DNA of 62,853 nt, from contig NZ_WELK01000015.1 of assembly GCF_009799925.1 (NCBI RefSeq), positions 1-62,853 on the forward strand, read 5' to 3'. Both the position numbers and the translations under genes were made by a program. Below the pieces are notes generated by a model. The model saw only the letters and a list, made by a program, of their open reading frames with translations. It did not search any database and was not told the origin of the DNA. How positions within the stretch are numbered: position 1 is the stretch's first letter; each line of letters begins with the position of its first letter. The DNA comes from Pseudomonas sp. R-28-1W-6 (GTDB taxonomy: Bacteria > Pseudomonadota > Gammaproteobacteria > Pseudomonadales > Pseudomonadaceae). Below, one piece after another: positions 1-7,794 of this stretch.

Positions 1-273
1 GGCATATAGGAGGGTGAGGGTGTGTGTTCTGGTGTGTGTCTTGGATCATGGAGTTTCATGTCATGAATCATGCTGGGTTATGTCATGTGGTTTGGGATAT
101 TGTGTTGTATGATGTGGTTTGTCATGCTTTACAGGATATGATGGGTGTAATGTTGGTTAATGGGGTTGAGGATATGGTTTAGGATATGAAGTTTAATGGA
201 GTGGTTAAGGTGAATGGTGGGTGTGAGTGAAGAATGAGGGTGGGGTGGTGAGTGTGGGGTGAAGGGTGTGTGG
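1..273. other. G/T-rich, C-poor strand segment
   Basis: Only 12 C residues occur in the first 270 bases of the plus strand, while G and T dominate. Short words recur: TCATG at least six times in the first 130 bases and GGATATG three times. I see no ORF with an SD. The composition flips to C/T-rich by about position 370. Such a skew switch can mark a replication origin or terminus, or a single-stranded transfer region. That reading is inference. Confidence 0.6.
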
Positions 274-483
274 GCTCTTAATTTCTACGTTCATCTGGAC
301 GTATATCTGTGGTGTCTCTGGTGTGTTCTGGCTGTTGATGTTGGTAGTGGACTGTGTGTGTACCTGGTTTATATTCCAAGCCCCAAGCCCCACTCTTCAC
401 TGCTCCCACCCTCCTCGATCTCCCCTGCTCCACTCTCTCTTCGTGTCCGGCTTCGCCTTCCCCTCCGTTCCCGTTTCGCTGCC

Positions 484-565
484 GGGTCGACCGACTCCAG
501 GTGGTCGGAGCACTGTCGCTCCCGCCAGTGCTCTGCGGTCTCAGGTCGGTTCCCTCCCCGATCCC
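484..565 (+). repeat. About 82-bp direct repeat, copy 1, with hairpin
   Basis: The copy contains GAGCACTG, a 10-nt loop and CAGTGCTC (508-533), an 8-bp perfect inverted repeat. It is preceded by GGTCGACCGACTC and followed by CTCAGGTCGGTTCCCTCCCC. The same arrangement recurs at 1523-1605 and 1774-1855. No gene is evident nearby. Confidence 0.8.
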
Positions 566-1522
566 CTGGTGGCGTAGCCCCCTAAGCCCAAGTGGCCGAT
601 CTTCAGATCCGGGGTCTGGCCCCCTGGGTGATCAAGCGCCTTCCTTACCCGACCTGGATCTTCGAGCGTCTACCGGACTCGCTGAGTCCTGGTCGAGTGC
701 CGGGTCTCGGGTAGCTCAACTCCCCGACCATGGCAGTCCTACTCTTGGCTCACCTATTCCTGGTGGTCGTGGGCAGCTCCATCCACCCGACCGCCTTCGC
801 TCCCCTCCCTCCGCCCCTCATCCCCTCTCTCCCCGGTCGCCCCCTCTGGCCGACCCTCCCCTTGGTCGTCCATCCGGTGACAGTCCGATCATCACCTGGT
901 CAGGTTGTTTGCGGTGTCCACTTGGTTGCTGGGTTCCTCCAGGTGCCGACCTCGATCCGCTAACCCCTGAAGCCCCGCCGAGGATGGCGAGTTGATCACC
1001 CCGGCCTTCGCTAAACTTCTCGGTCGGTCTCGTCCAACCCGAACACCAGATCCAGCTCTTCCCCACCCCGACACTACTGATGGCCAGAATCCCAAGATGG
1101 CGAAGCCACCCCTCCGGGGTAGAAAGGTGTGGTGGCCAGTGGTTCGGTTGGGGCCTGCCCCGGCTTCCTGGCTCTTGCCTTAATTTCCGGGTTCCGCTGG
1201 AAACCAGAACCAGAAACGGTTCCAGTGCTGGTTCCAGTCCCAGCACACCAGCGGAACCGTGTTGGGTGTGGTTGTCAGAAATCGGTCGAAAACGGGAACC
1301 GTGATCGGAACTGGTTTCCTGACCTGGAACTGGGTGATGGAGAGATGCCGGAACTGGGTGGAACTGATGATGACCCTCGAACCCCGAAGGCCCTGTCTAC
1401 CGTCGAAGATCTCCCGCCCCTCCCTGGCACTCCCTTCCTCGGTTCCCGCAGACTTCGTCGCGGTTCCCTCGGCTTTGGCATCCTGCGTCGCTCTACCTCC
1501 TGCATCCATGCAGTCGTCAGTC

Positions 1523-1605
1523 GCGGTCGGCCAGCTCGTGACGGTCGGAGCACTGTCGCTCCCGCCAGTGCTCTACGGGCTCAGGTCGTTGCACTCCCCG
1601 ATCCC
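1523..1605 (+). repeat. About 82-bp direct repeat, copy 2, with hairpin
   Basis: The second copy keeps the inverted repeat GAGCACTG/CAGTGCTC (1548-1573) intact. It diverges in the left flank (GGTCGGCCAGCTC) and has CGTTGCACTCCCC in the right flank. The hairpin is the most conserved part, which suggests the structure matters. Confidence 0.8.
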
Positions 1606-1773
1606 TCTATGGTCTCGGGTCGCCCTGCTCCCCAACCCCAGAGGGCCGCTCCGCGCCCCCAGCTTGTTTGACCACAAAAGAAGCCGCCCCAAGCAATCCC
1701 CCCAAAGCACTCGCGCCCCTCCCCGGCCTCCCTTCCTCGGTTCCCGCCGACTGCGTCGCGGTTCCCTCAGCAG

Positions 1774-1855
1774 CGGTCGACCGACTCGTGGTGCTCGGAG
1801 CACTGTCGCTCCCGCCAGTGCTCTACGGGCTCAGGTCGGTTCCCTCCCCGATCCC
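1774..1855 (+). repeat. About 82-bp direct repeat, copy 3, with hairpin
   Basis: The third copy resembles copy 1 in both flanks, with GGTCGACCGACTC on the left and CAGGTCGGTTCCCTCCCC on the right. The hairpin lies at 1798-1823. The loop TCGCTCCCGC is identical in all three copies. Confidence 0.8.
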
Positions 1856-2099
1856 ATCGGTCAGCTGCGCTGCCCGTTTGTTTGACCCCAAAAGAAGCGC
1901 TCCCCCAACCGCTCCCCTCGGCTCTGGCATCGTGCTTCGCTCTACCTCCTCCATCCATGGAGTCGGGCGTGGTGTACCTGTTCAGCTCGCTGCGCTCCCC
2001 ACCCGTCAGGGCCAGGCGTTTGCCCCCAAAAGAAGCCTCGCCAACCCCTTGGCGCAAAACCTTCAGCCCAGACACCCTGCCAATTTTTTGATACCAAAC

Positions 2100-2590
2100 T
2101 GAAGCCGTGTTTGTGAGCAAACACAACGCAGGGTGGGACGGACAGACGGCGGGGCGGGGGTTGCCCGCCACCTCCGGGGTCTCGCAGTGAAACCCACCAT
2201 TACGCCTTCGGCTTCAGGTGGATTTCCCTGCTCGGTCATTCGCTTCGCTCATGACCAGGATGACACCACGATTAGCGTGATCCTATAGATTCGGTGCGGG
2301 TGATAGCTTTCTGCCGGTTACGGCGGCTTTCCAAGATGCTGCTGGGGATGACGGATGCCATTAAGCCGCTCCAGGGCTTCGCCCTTTCGCGAAGAGTGGC
2401 GATGCTCCCGGCTTTTATCCAGGTGCTGGAGCTGGAGGGGCCTTGATCGGGCTGGGTGCTCTCACAAGATCAAGAGCGAGGTTGGACAGGAAGGGAAGCT
2501 GAGGGCTTTGGGTACTGCTGGAGGGGTTTTTGCGTTACCGGCTTTGGCGCCACCGTTAGAAATGGCGCCTCGGCCTCATGGCTTTTTAGC
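2100..2590. other. Intergenic region without a recognised gene
   Basis: No supported ORF. Inverted repeats present are GTTTG/CAAAC near 2108-2121, GGTCAT/ATGACC around the CGCTTCG word near 2236-2258, and GGCGCCA/TGGCGCC at 2546-2552/2563-2569. The last could form a hairpin downstream of the minus-strand gene ending at 2592, but it has no T-run. An oriT is possible but nothing specific supports it. Confidence 0.35.
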
Positions 2591-2591
2591 T

Positions 2592-2909
2592 TTAGCCGTT
2601 GATGCTGAGATTTATTGTGATGGATTTCTTTTCATCACCAGCACCGATTGTTTCGCTTTTTACTATGGAACTTCCGACTTTGTTAATCCCTTCCTTTTCG
2701 ATAAAGATTAACTCTTTTAACATGGAAATATCCGACTTTATTTCGGAAATATCGATTGATGATGATTCCGAAAGCTTACTGAGGATTTGAAAGATAACCT
2801 GATATTCAGCGACAACTTCCCTTAGTTGCTTAAGCTCATCATGGATGGCTGCATAGTTACCATTAAGCTCAGAAATGTTTTGTTCCACGGACTTTGAAAT
2901 GTACGACAT
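2592..2909 (-). CDS. Small coiled-coil protein, unknown function
   Basis: A 105-residue protein that I do not recognise. It is mostly predicted helix with heptad-like spacing through residues 5-75 (SVEQNISELN, ELKQLREVV), then a charged middle and a short Ser/Thr/Ile-rich tail. The ATG is preceded by AAAGGTG with good spacing. Upstream lies the CTTAATTNGTAAG promoter element also found before genes at 47135 and 48523, which supports a real, co-regulated gene. It lies beyond the topB terminator, so it is transcribed separately. The sequence is more AT-rich than topB. Confidence 0.7.
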   Translation of the reverse strand: MSYISKSVEQNISELNGNYAAIHDELKQLREVVAEYQVIFQILSKLSESSSIDISEIKSDISMLKELIFIEKEGINKVGSSIVKSETIGAGDEKKSITINLSING

Positions 2910-2964
2910 GATTTAGCACCTTTGTTGTGCTCCATATATTGATATTGTTTTTTCATCCTTATGT

Positions 2965-3024
2965 TTATAGTTTGACAATGATCCTTACATGGATCAATCT
3001 TACAAATTAAGTATTTTTGGTTAT
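2965..3024 (-). promoter_or_regulatory. Class II promoter (CTTAATTTGTAAG box)
   Basis: On the minus strand, ACCAAAAATA then CTTAATTTGTAAG (2999-3011) is followed by TTGATC as a -35, GTAAGGAT-type spacer sequence and TATAAA. About 45 bases match the elements at 47043-47096 and 48431-48494. Confidence 0.65.
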
Positions 3025-3050
3025 ATTTGATAAACAATTCTGCGGGCAAT

Positions 3051-3075
3051 AAAAAAAGCCCCGCAGTGCGGGGCT
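3051..3075 (-). terminator. Rho-independent terminator of topB
   Basis: AGCCCCGCAGTGCGGGGCT hairpin. Read on the minus strand it is followed by a run of seven T residues, just after the topB stop. Confidence 0.9.
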
Positions 3076-3088
3076 GTTTGTTCGATGA

Positions 3089-5641
3089 TTATTTTCTACT
3101 TGCGTGCTTGTCCAGGAATGCCTTGCATGCCTTCTTGCTTGTAAAAACGTTATCTTTTGGCTTGTCTTTTTCCGCCAGCTTAGACGCAATGCTTTTAGCA
3201 AAGCTGATCATTTTTTCCGTTGGTGCTGAGTCGCTGGCGGAGTCGTTAGCGGACTTGTGCTTATCGATGTAGGCCGACAGTTTCCGGCGATCAGCGAGTT
3301 CCTCGGGGCTGGGTTCCTTGCCGGAAGCCTGCGCCAGTTTCCTTGCCAGATTGAGCTGCGCCTCGGTTGGGGCAAGGGTTCCAGTCGTTTCTGCTCGTTT
3401 CTCATCCTGTTTCCCAATGTGTTCACTCAGAAACGCTTTCGCCTTTTCTGGTTCCGACAGGGTTCCGCGCGGCAAGGTCAGCCCCTTGCGTTCTGCGATG
3501 CTTTTGATGATTTCCTTCATTTTTGGTGTTACCACTGAAGGGCCGGAAACAGATTCCCGAACTGCCGTCTTGTTTCCGAATTCGGAATTGATCCAGACAA
3601 TGTAGTTCTCAATCGTGCGGACGGTTTCCTCAATAAAGCTGTCCCGCTTTTTCTTGGCTTCTTCGTCATCCGAAAGCAGCGCCAGATCTGCAAGACGCCC
3701 TTCCCATTGCGCGGTGGTTTCGATCCGGTACAGCCAGTCGTGGCCATGCTTCATCTGGAACTCGATGAACTCCTGGCCTTTGTCTTCCAAGTAGAACTGC
3801 GCTGACTTGTCTGCGCGGATGTAGCCGCGAGTCTTTAGCGTCGGGATGATGTCCTTGCGCGTTGCTGGCGTACCAATGCCTTCAGGTTTGTTTTCGCCGT
3901 CGGACAGATAAGCGCGCATCTTCGGATCATCGATCTCGCGTGCTGCTTTTTGCAGGGCTTTTTCAATGTTCTGCTCAGAGTAACGCCCTGGTGCTTTTGT
4001 CTTGCCCTCACGGATTTCGACCGACTCAACCGTTGCCGACTGACCGTTATTTAGCTTGGGCAGTTCTGCGGTTTTATCTGCACCGACATTCATGATGGCC
4101 CGCCAGCCCGGATCGAGTGTGCGCTCTGCCTTGGCCACGAAGATCGATTCTGGCTGCTTCAGTAGATCCTCGACCGGCACCGAGAAGGTCACCTTCTGGG
4201 TGGCCAGTACAGCGGGCGGCAGCATGGCCTGGACATAGCGGGTGGCGATCAGCAGATACGCCGCACGCATGTGAGCTCCGGTGTGCTTGCCCTTCTTTTT
4301 CGGCTGCATGCCAGCCAGCACCTGGTCGTCCACTTCGCGAGTCGACGGGATGAGGCCATAGTGCTCCAGCTTCTTGCTGACGAAGACTTTGGGGCGGAAT
4401 GCCTTGTATTGGCTGTCAGCCCCAGTGTGGATGGCTACAGCGCGCTTTGCTGCGACAGAGAGCGCCGGGATGCCTGCCACGACATTGAGCCTGGTATCAC
4501 GCTCTTCAGGCTCATAGAGGTTCATCGGCAGCTCGCCGTGAGCTGTGCGCGGGTAGGAGATAAAGCCCTGCTCGTAAAGATCTTCGATTGCGGCCTGGGC
4601 GATGTCACCTGTGACCTTGCATTCTGCTGCCAGCGCCGACTTTGCTTCGACCAGGTCATAGGTGATCGGCGGATGCTGCTCACGCCGGCCCTCGCTGTAG
4701 TCAGAGACCTTGGCGGCACTGGCTGAGCCCATCAGGCGCCCCTCGAACGCCTTCACCGCGTCGTGATCGAGGAACAGCGGGCGATCCAGCTTGCCCTCAC
4801 CCTGCAAGCCTTGCGGCTCCCAGCTGATGCCCTGCACCTGGTTGGCATCGATCAGCACTTGCGTGATCTTCGGGCTGTATTCAGCACCAACTAGGTTCGA
4901 CAGGACAGAGAAATTGGCAGAGACGCCATAGAAGGTGCGGGCCTGGAAGTTACGGATCTCCATCTCGCGCTTGTAGATCATGAAGAGCGCCGCCGATTGG
5001 ACGCGACCAACAGAGACCACGCTCTCACGCTTTGACCCCGTCCCCAGCACTTTGCCCATGTGGCCTTTGCGCCCGTAATGGGTCATGGCCCTCACCAGGT
5101 ACATGTACGACCAGTCGCTTCGAGCTCGCGCTTCAGCAGCGCGTGCCAGAGGCTTTTTCTCGTAAGCCGGGAGTAGAGAGCCAAGTGCCTGCTTGATCGA
5201 GCGCTCATCCATACCTGCTGCCAGCCAGCAGCGCTGCACCGGCAGTTGGCAGTTGAAGTGCTCCAGGATCAGCCATCCGATGTATTCGCCTTCGCGGTCG
5301 GCGTCCGTAGCGAGGATGACGTTGCTGGCCCCTTTTAGGCCTTGCTTGATATTTTCCAGGAGCTCTTTGATTGAGCCAGTGCGATTGTCGTCTTCTTCCT
5401 TGATGGGAACGACTTTGACTTGCCGAGGCAGTTGCTCCAGGGCGTACGGGTTGTCCCATCCAAGCCCCGGATTGATGTCGTCAGGGGTTTCATGTTGCAG
5501 CAGGTGGCCACGCGCCCAAACCGCTTTCACCGGCTTGCCATGCAGCATTCCGGTGTAAGCCCCGCCGCTGCGGCTCCAGCCCATGGCCTTGGCCATGCTT
5601 TCGGCCACGTCCCGCTTTTCAGTGATGATCAGTGTCGTCAC
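3089..5641 (-). CDS. topB: DNA topoisomerase III (type IA)
   Basis: Type IA topoisomerases cleave one strand through a 5'-phosphotyrosine and decatenate DNA. Plasmid copies (TraE-like) accompany conjugation and replication. The N-terminus is a TOPRIM domain (LIITEKRDVAESMAK, then ATDADREGE near residue 115). The catalytic tyrosine sits in GFISYPRT near residue 363. The C-terminal 150 residues hold three repeats of the TEKM..A..IA type ending in FLDKH. I start at GTG 5641 because TTGGAG six bases upstream is a good SD. A TTG at 5653 would add four residues but overlaps that SD. The gene is divergent from the operon at 5749 and closed by a strong terminator. About 850 residues is long for TopB because of the repeats. 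Confidence 0.95.
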   Translation of the reverse strand: MTTLIITEKRDVAESMAKAMGWSRSGGAYTGMLHGKPVKAVWARGHLLQHETPDDINPGLGWDNPYALEQLPRQVKVVPIKEEDDNRTGSIKELLENIKQGLKGASNVILATDADREGEYIGWLILEHFNCQLPVQRCWLAAGMDERSIKQALGSLLPAYEKKPLARAAEARARSDWSYMYLVRAMTHYGRKGHMGKVLGTGSKRESVVSVGRVQSAALFMIYKREMEIRNFQARTFYGVSANFSVLSNLVGAEYSPKITQVLIDANQVQGISWEPQGLQGEGKLDRPLFLDHDAVKAFEGRLMGSASAAKVSDYSEGRREQHPPITYDLVEAKSALAAECKVTGDIAQAAIEDLYEQGFISYPRTAHGELPMNLYEPEERDTRLNVVAGIPALSVAAKRAVAIHTGADSQYKAFRPKVFVSKKLEHYGLIPSTREVDDQVLAGMQPKKKGKHTGAHMRAAYLLIATRYVQAMLPPAVLATQKVTFSVPVEDLLKQPESIFVAKAERTLDPGWRAIMNVGADKTAELPKLNNGQSATVESVEIREGKTKAPGRYSEQNIEKALQKAAREIDDPKMRAYLSDGENKPEGIGTPATRKDIIPTLKTRGYIRADKSAQFYLEDKGQEFIEFQMKHGHDWLYRIETTAQWEGRLADLALLSDDEEAKKKRDSFIEETVRTIENYIVWINSEFGNKTAVRESVSGPSVVTPKMKEIIKSIAERKGLTLPRGTLSEPEKAKAFLSEHIGKQDEKRAETTGTLAPTEAQLNLARKLAQASGKEPSPEELADRRKLSAYIDKHKSANDSASDSAPTEKMISFAKSIASKLAEKDKPKDNVFTSKKACKAFLDKHASRK

Positions 5642-5695
5642 GTCGCTCTCCAAGAATGTATTTTCGACGTATCAATACTGTCACCTGATGGGCGA

Positions 5696-5724
5696 TTGTG
5701 CAATGTATATTTCTGGTGTAGTAT
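5696..5724 (+). promoter_or_regulatory. Class I promoter with AATGTATATTTC operator
   Basis: -35 TTGTGC, operator AATGTATATTTC at 5702-5713 inside the spacer, -10 TAGTAT (5719-5724), 17-bp spacing. It drives the 5749 operon and lies in the topB divergent region. Confidence 0.75.
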
Positions 5725-5748
5725 GTGTTTCAGGATTTAGGAGTGACC

Positions 5749-6192
5749 ATGAGACTACACGCCCCCATCGCCTCTACAGCCGCAGGCCTACCCCTGTTCA
5801 TTGCGAGCAGTGGCATTGATGAGGCCATCACGCAGCTCGATGAGCACCTCTCTGCTGGCAGCACTCGACCGGGCTATGAGCTTGGTCTTTTTCACGCCCT
5901 GGATGCGTCGAGCATGTCGTTTCACTCGCTTCGTCGCTCCAACCGCCCCGATGCCCATGAGCGCCCCTACCTGGTCTCTCACGCCTTTCTTGTAGGTGGG
6001 CCAGGTGAAGAAAGGGAGAGTGCCCGCTTCTATTTCGAAGGCGTTCTGATGAGCTTCAGGTCTGGCTCTGATGCTATTGGCTGCGACCTCTGGATTGATG
6101 GCCGTGATCGGATTTCTCTACCGCCAGACTCTGCTGTTGGCGTCCTCAAGTCGCTGCTGAGCGGCAAGTCCATTGTTGAAATGGGGTTTTGA
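5749..6192 (+). CDS. Hypothetical protein, first gene of a two-gene operon
   Basis: A 147-residue protein that I do not recognise, without signal peptide or membrane segment. It mixes helix and strand, with a Gly/Glu turn (VGGPGEERESARF) in the middle and a run near the C-terminus (WIDGRDRISLPPDS). ATG 5749 has TTAGGAG seven bases upstream. An in-frame GTG/TTG start further up would lie in the promoter. The stop is one base from the next ATG, so the two genes are probably translationally coupled. Confidence 0.8.
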   Translation: MRLHAPIASTAAGLPLFIASSGIDEAITQLDEHLSAGSTRPGYELGLFHALDASSMSFHSLRRSNRPDAHERPYLVSHAFLVGGPGEERESARFYFEGVLMSFRSGSDAIGCDLWIDGRDRISLPPDSAVGVLKSLLSGKSIVEMGF

Positions 6193-6193
6193 T

Positions 6194-7297
6194 ATGCGAA
6201 GCGGTGTAGCTGGCCAGCTGGTTGATTTTTCTGAGGTTGTTGCTAATTACGCTAGCTTTGCTGGCGATCCGCTCTGCGCAAGAAGCCTGCTTCGCGATGT
6301 TCGAAAGCGCCTCTATAAGCGCAGGCTGCATTCTTTTGCGACCAGGTACTCGGGCGTTCTAACGGCTGAGGATATCGCCGAGCAGATCTGCGATTCAGAG
6401 CATGACGTTGTTAACGTTTACGGTGACAGTCTGAATCTCAGGGGGGTGAATTCTGAAGCTGGCGTCGAATACATCCTTGCTGTCTCCCATCTGAACATCC
6501 CTTTTTCGAGTCACCCCGGCTTTTATAAGACGCCTGATGCAATTGATCAGGCGATCATGGACAACCCCTTTGTTCTTTCAGAGATATCCCATAAGTTCGT
6601 TGGCGCGAAAGCACTTGCAGTTGCCATTTCTAAGGCCGCATTGGCGCTTGGGATGGTTGATATCAGGTCTTGTACTTATGAGTCCTGTGTCGATGCGGTT
6701 CGTTCTTTTCCGGAGGTTATAGAGCTTATCCCTAGCTTTTTGATGACGCGCGAGATCGTCAGGCTGGCGATGATTGGCAACCCGCATTTCGCGTTGCGCC
6801 ATGTTCCGCTGGACATGCTGGATCGTGAGATTCTGCTTGAGGCTGTAAAGTCTGAGCCCAGCTTCCTGCTAACCCTGGTCGCCTGTGAGGGGTGCTACCT
6901 GGATGACGACATTGTCATCACCGCCGTGTCCATGATGCCCTCGCTTTTGCTGATGCTCCCCCGGCAGCTTATGACCAAGAAGCTTTTTTCTGCGCTGCTT
7001 GAGCATCATCCGGAGCTTATTTCAATTGTTCCGGTTGAAATGCTGACTGAAGATGTTGCCGCCATGGTTGTTATGAAAAAACCAGATCTCGTGGAAAAAG
7101 TTCCACGCGAGATTCGTGGCGTTAAAGTCTGTGCTGCTTATGCTGAGCATTATAGCCGTGGTTTTTCACGTTATTTCAGTCGCTCGGTAATTGATGCCTA
7201 TAAAGCCAAGCGCCCTGCAATTCGATTGAATGATGAGCTTGGCGATATTCCAAGCTCGATTAAAATCAGGCGAATCCCTAAAAACATCCCTCTATAA
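6194..7297 (+). CDS. DUF4116-like helical repeat protein
   Basis: 367 residues. From about residue 130 onward it has degenerate repeats of roughly 20-25 residues built on the pattern V-P-x-x-x-[LM]-T-x-x-[IVL] (IELIPSFLMTREIV, LRHVPLDMLDREIL, ISIVPVEMLTEDV, VEKVPREIRGVKV). These resemble the DUF4116-type repeats in the genes at 33244, 35378 and 36447, though more diverged. It lacks the shared [KR]RxxLExDMG motif. ATG 6194 directly follows the upstream stop (TGATATG). Function unknown; such repeats suggest protein binding, which is inference. Confidence 0.8.
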   Translation: MRSGVAGQLVDFSEVVANYASFAGDPLCARSLLRDVRKRLYKRRLHSFATRYSGVLTAEDIAEQICDSEHDVVNVYGDSLNLRGVNSEAGVEYILAVSHLNIPFSSHPGFYKTPDAIDQAIMDNPFVLSEISHKFVGAKALAVAISKAALALGMVDIRSCTYESCVDAVRSFPEVIELIPSFLMTREIVRLAMIGNPHFALRHVPLDMLDREILLEAVKSEPSFLLTLVACEGCYLDDDIVITAVSMMPSLLLMLPRQLMTKKLFSALLEHHPELISIVPVEMLTEDVAAMVVMKKPDLVEKVPREIRGVKVCAAYAEHYSRGFSRYFSRSVIDAYKAKRPAIRLNDELGDIPSSIKIRRIPKNIPL

Positions 7298-7349
7298 CCA
7301 AAACCGCTTAGTTGTAAACTTGATATAGCTTTCATTCATTCGTGATAAT
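7294..7349 (+). promoter_or_regulatory. Class II promoter (CTTAGTTGTAAAC box)
   Basis: Box CTTAGTTGTAAAC (7307-7319) abuts TTGATA (7320-7325), followed after 17 bp by TGATAA (7343-7348). The layout matches the promoter before 45991, and the distance from box to the next ATG (7383) is similar. Confidence 0.55.
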
Positions 7350-7382
7350 TGAATTAAGAAATTATCCCAAATAGAGAAAGCT

Positions 7383-7604
7383 ATGTTCCACTCTCTTCAA
7401 AACCAATCAATAGAAACAGAAAACCCTGCCGTCAATTATTGCGGCGGGGTAGTTCTGTTTTTGCTTATCCAGTTCCAGAGAAACCATTTCTCAGCGGCTG
7501 TTTCTGTTTCCGCGACCCGGAAACCATCTGGTTCCGTTCGGTTTCTGCGCCACCGACCTCGCCAGATTCGCCCGTTCGGATGCGCCTTACTCGACAGCGG
7601 GTGA
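7383..7604 (+). CDS. Possible small ORF behind a class II promoter
   Basis: A 73-residue reading frame begins 64 bases after the start of the class II box, about the distance seen for the genes at 45991, 47135 and 48523. The start is preceded by a poor SD (GAGAAAG). The protein is Ser/Arg-rich with no recognisable domain. The region is also full of GAAACC/GGTTTC words that may be DNA sites, so this may not be translated. The rest of 7298-7689 shows no other gene. Confidence 0.3.
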   Translation: MFHSLQNQSIETENPAVNYCGGVVLFLLIQFQRNHFSAAVSVSATRKPSGSVRFLRHRPRQIRPFGCALLDSG

Positions 7605-7689
7605 CCACCTGTTTCTGCGCCAGAATCAAGCCAGAACCCTTGTAAATCAATAGGTTACGGCATCGGCGGAAACCGCTGGAACCAGCGAG

Positions 7690-7718
7690 TTGACAATGTA
7701 TATTTCAAGGAATAGTCT
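7690..7718 (+). promoter_or_regulatory. Class I promoter with AATGTATATTTC operator
   Basis: TTGACA (7690-7695), operator 7695-7706, -10 TAGTCT (7713-7718), 17-bp spacing. It serves the gene at 7795. Confidence 0.85.
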
Positions 7719-7794
7719 GTGTCAAAGGATGGTTTCCTCGCCAGAAACCAAGAAGAGCCAAAAGAAACCATCAAATCATTGCGAGATCATCACC

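Larger units (their letters stand above)
1417..2042 (+). repeat. Mosaic of degenerate direct repeats, C/T-rich, non-coding
   Basis: Several repeat units are interleaved. 1417-1470 matches 1715-1768 (CTTCCTCGGTTCCCGC then CGTCGCGGTTCCCTC). 1466-1516 matches 1915-1967 (TCGCTCTACCTCCT then CATCCATG). CCAAAAGAAGC after a GTTTG-type word occurs near 1675, 1888 and 2028. ORFs here are Pro/Ser/Arg-rich and lack an SD, so I call no gene. Possible roles are replication origin, iterons or a centromere-like site. None is shown. Confidence 0.6.

Noticed and set aside
484..1855. Possible CRISPR array from three repeats
   Set aside because: Only three copies, at irregular spacing (about 1040 and 250 bases), 82 bp long with degenerate flanks, and no cas genes.
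259..2171. Several overlapping ORFs of 60-213 residues
   Set aside because: They are Pro/Ser/Arg-rich by composition, on both strands and in all frames, without an SD or conserved domain, and they follow the repeat structure rather than codon use.
2355..2711. 118-residue plus-strand ORF
   Set aside because: It overlaps the minus-strand coiled-coil gene (2592-2909), which has a better SD and promoter.
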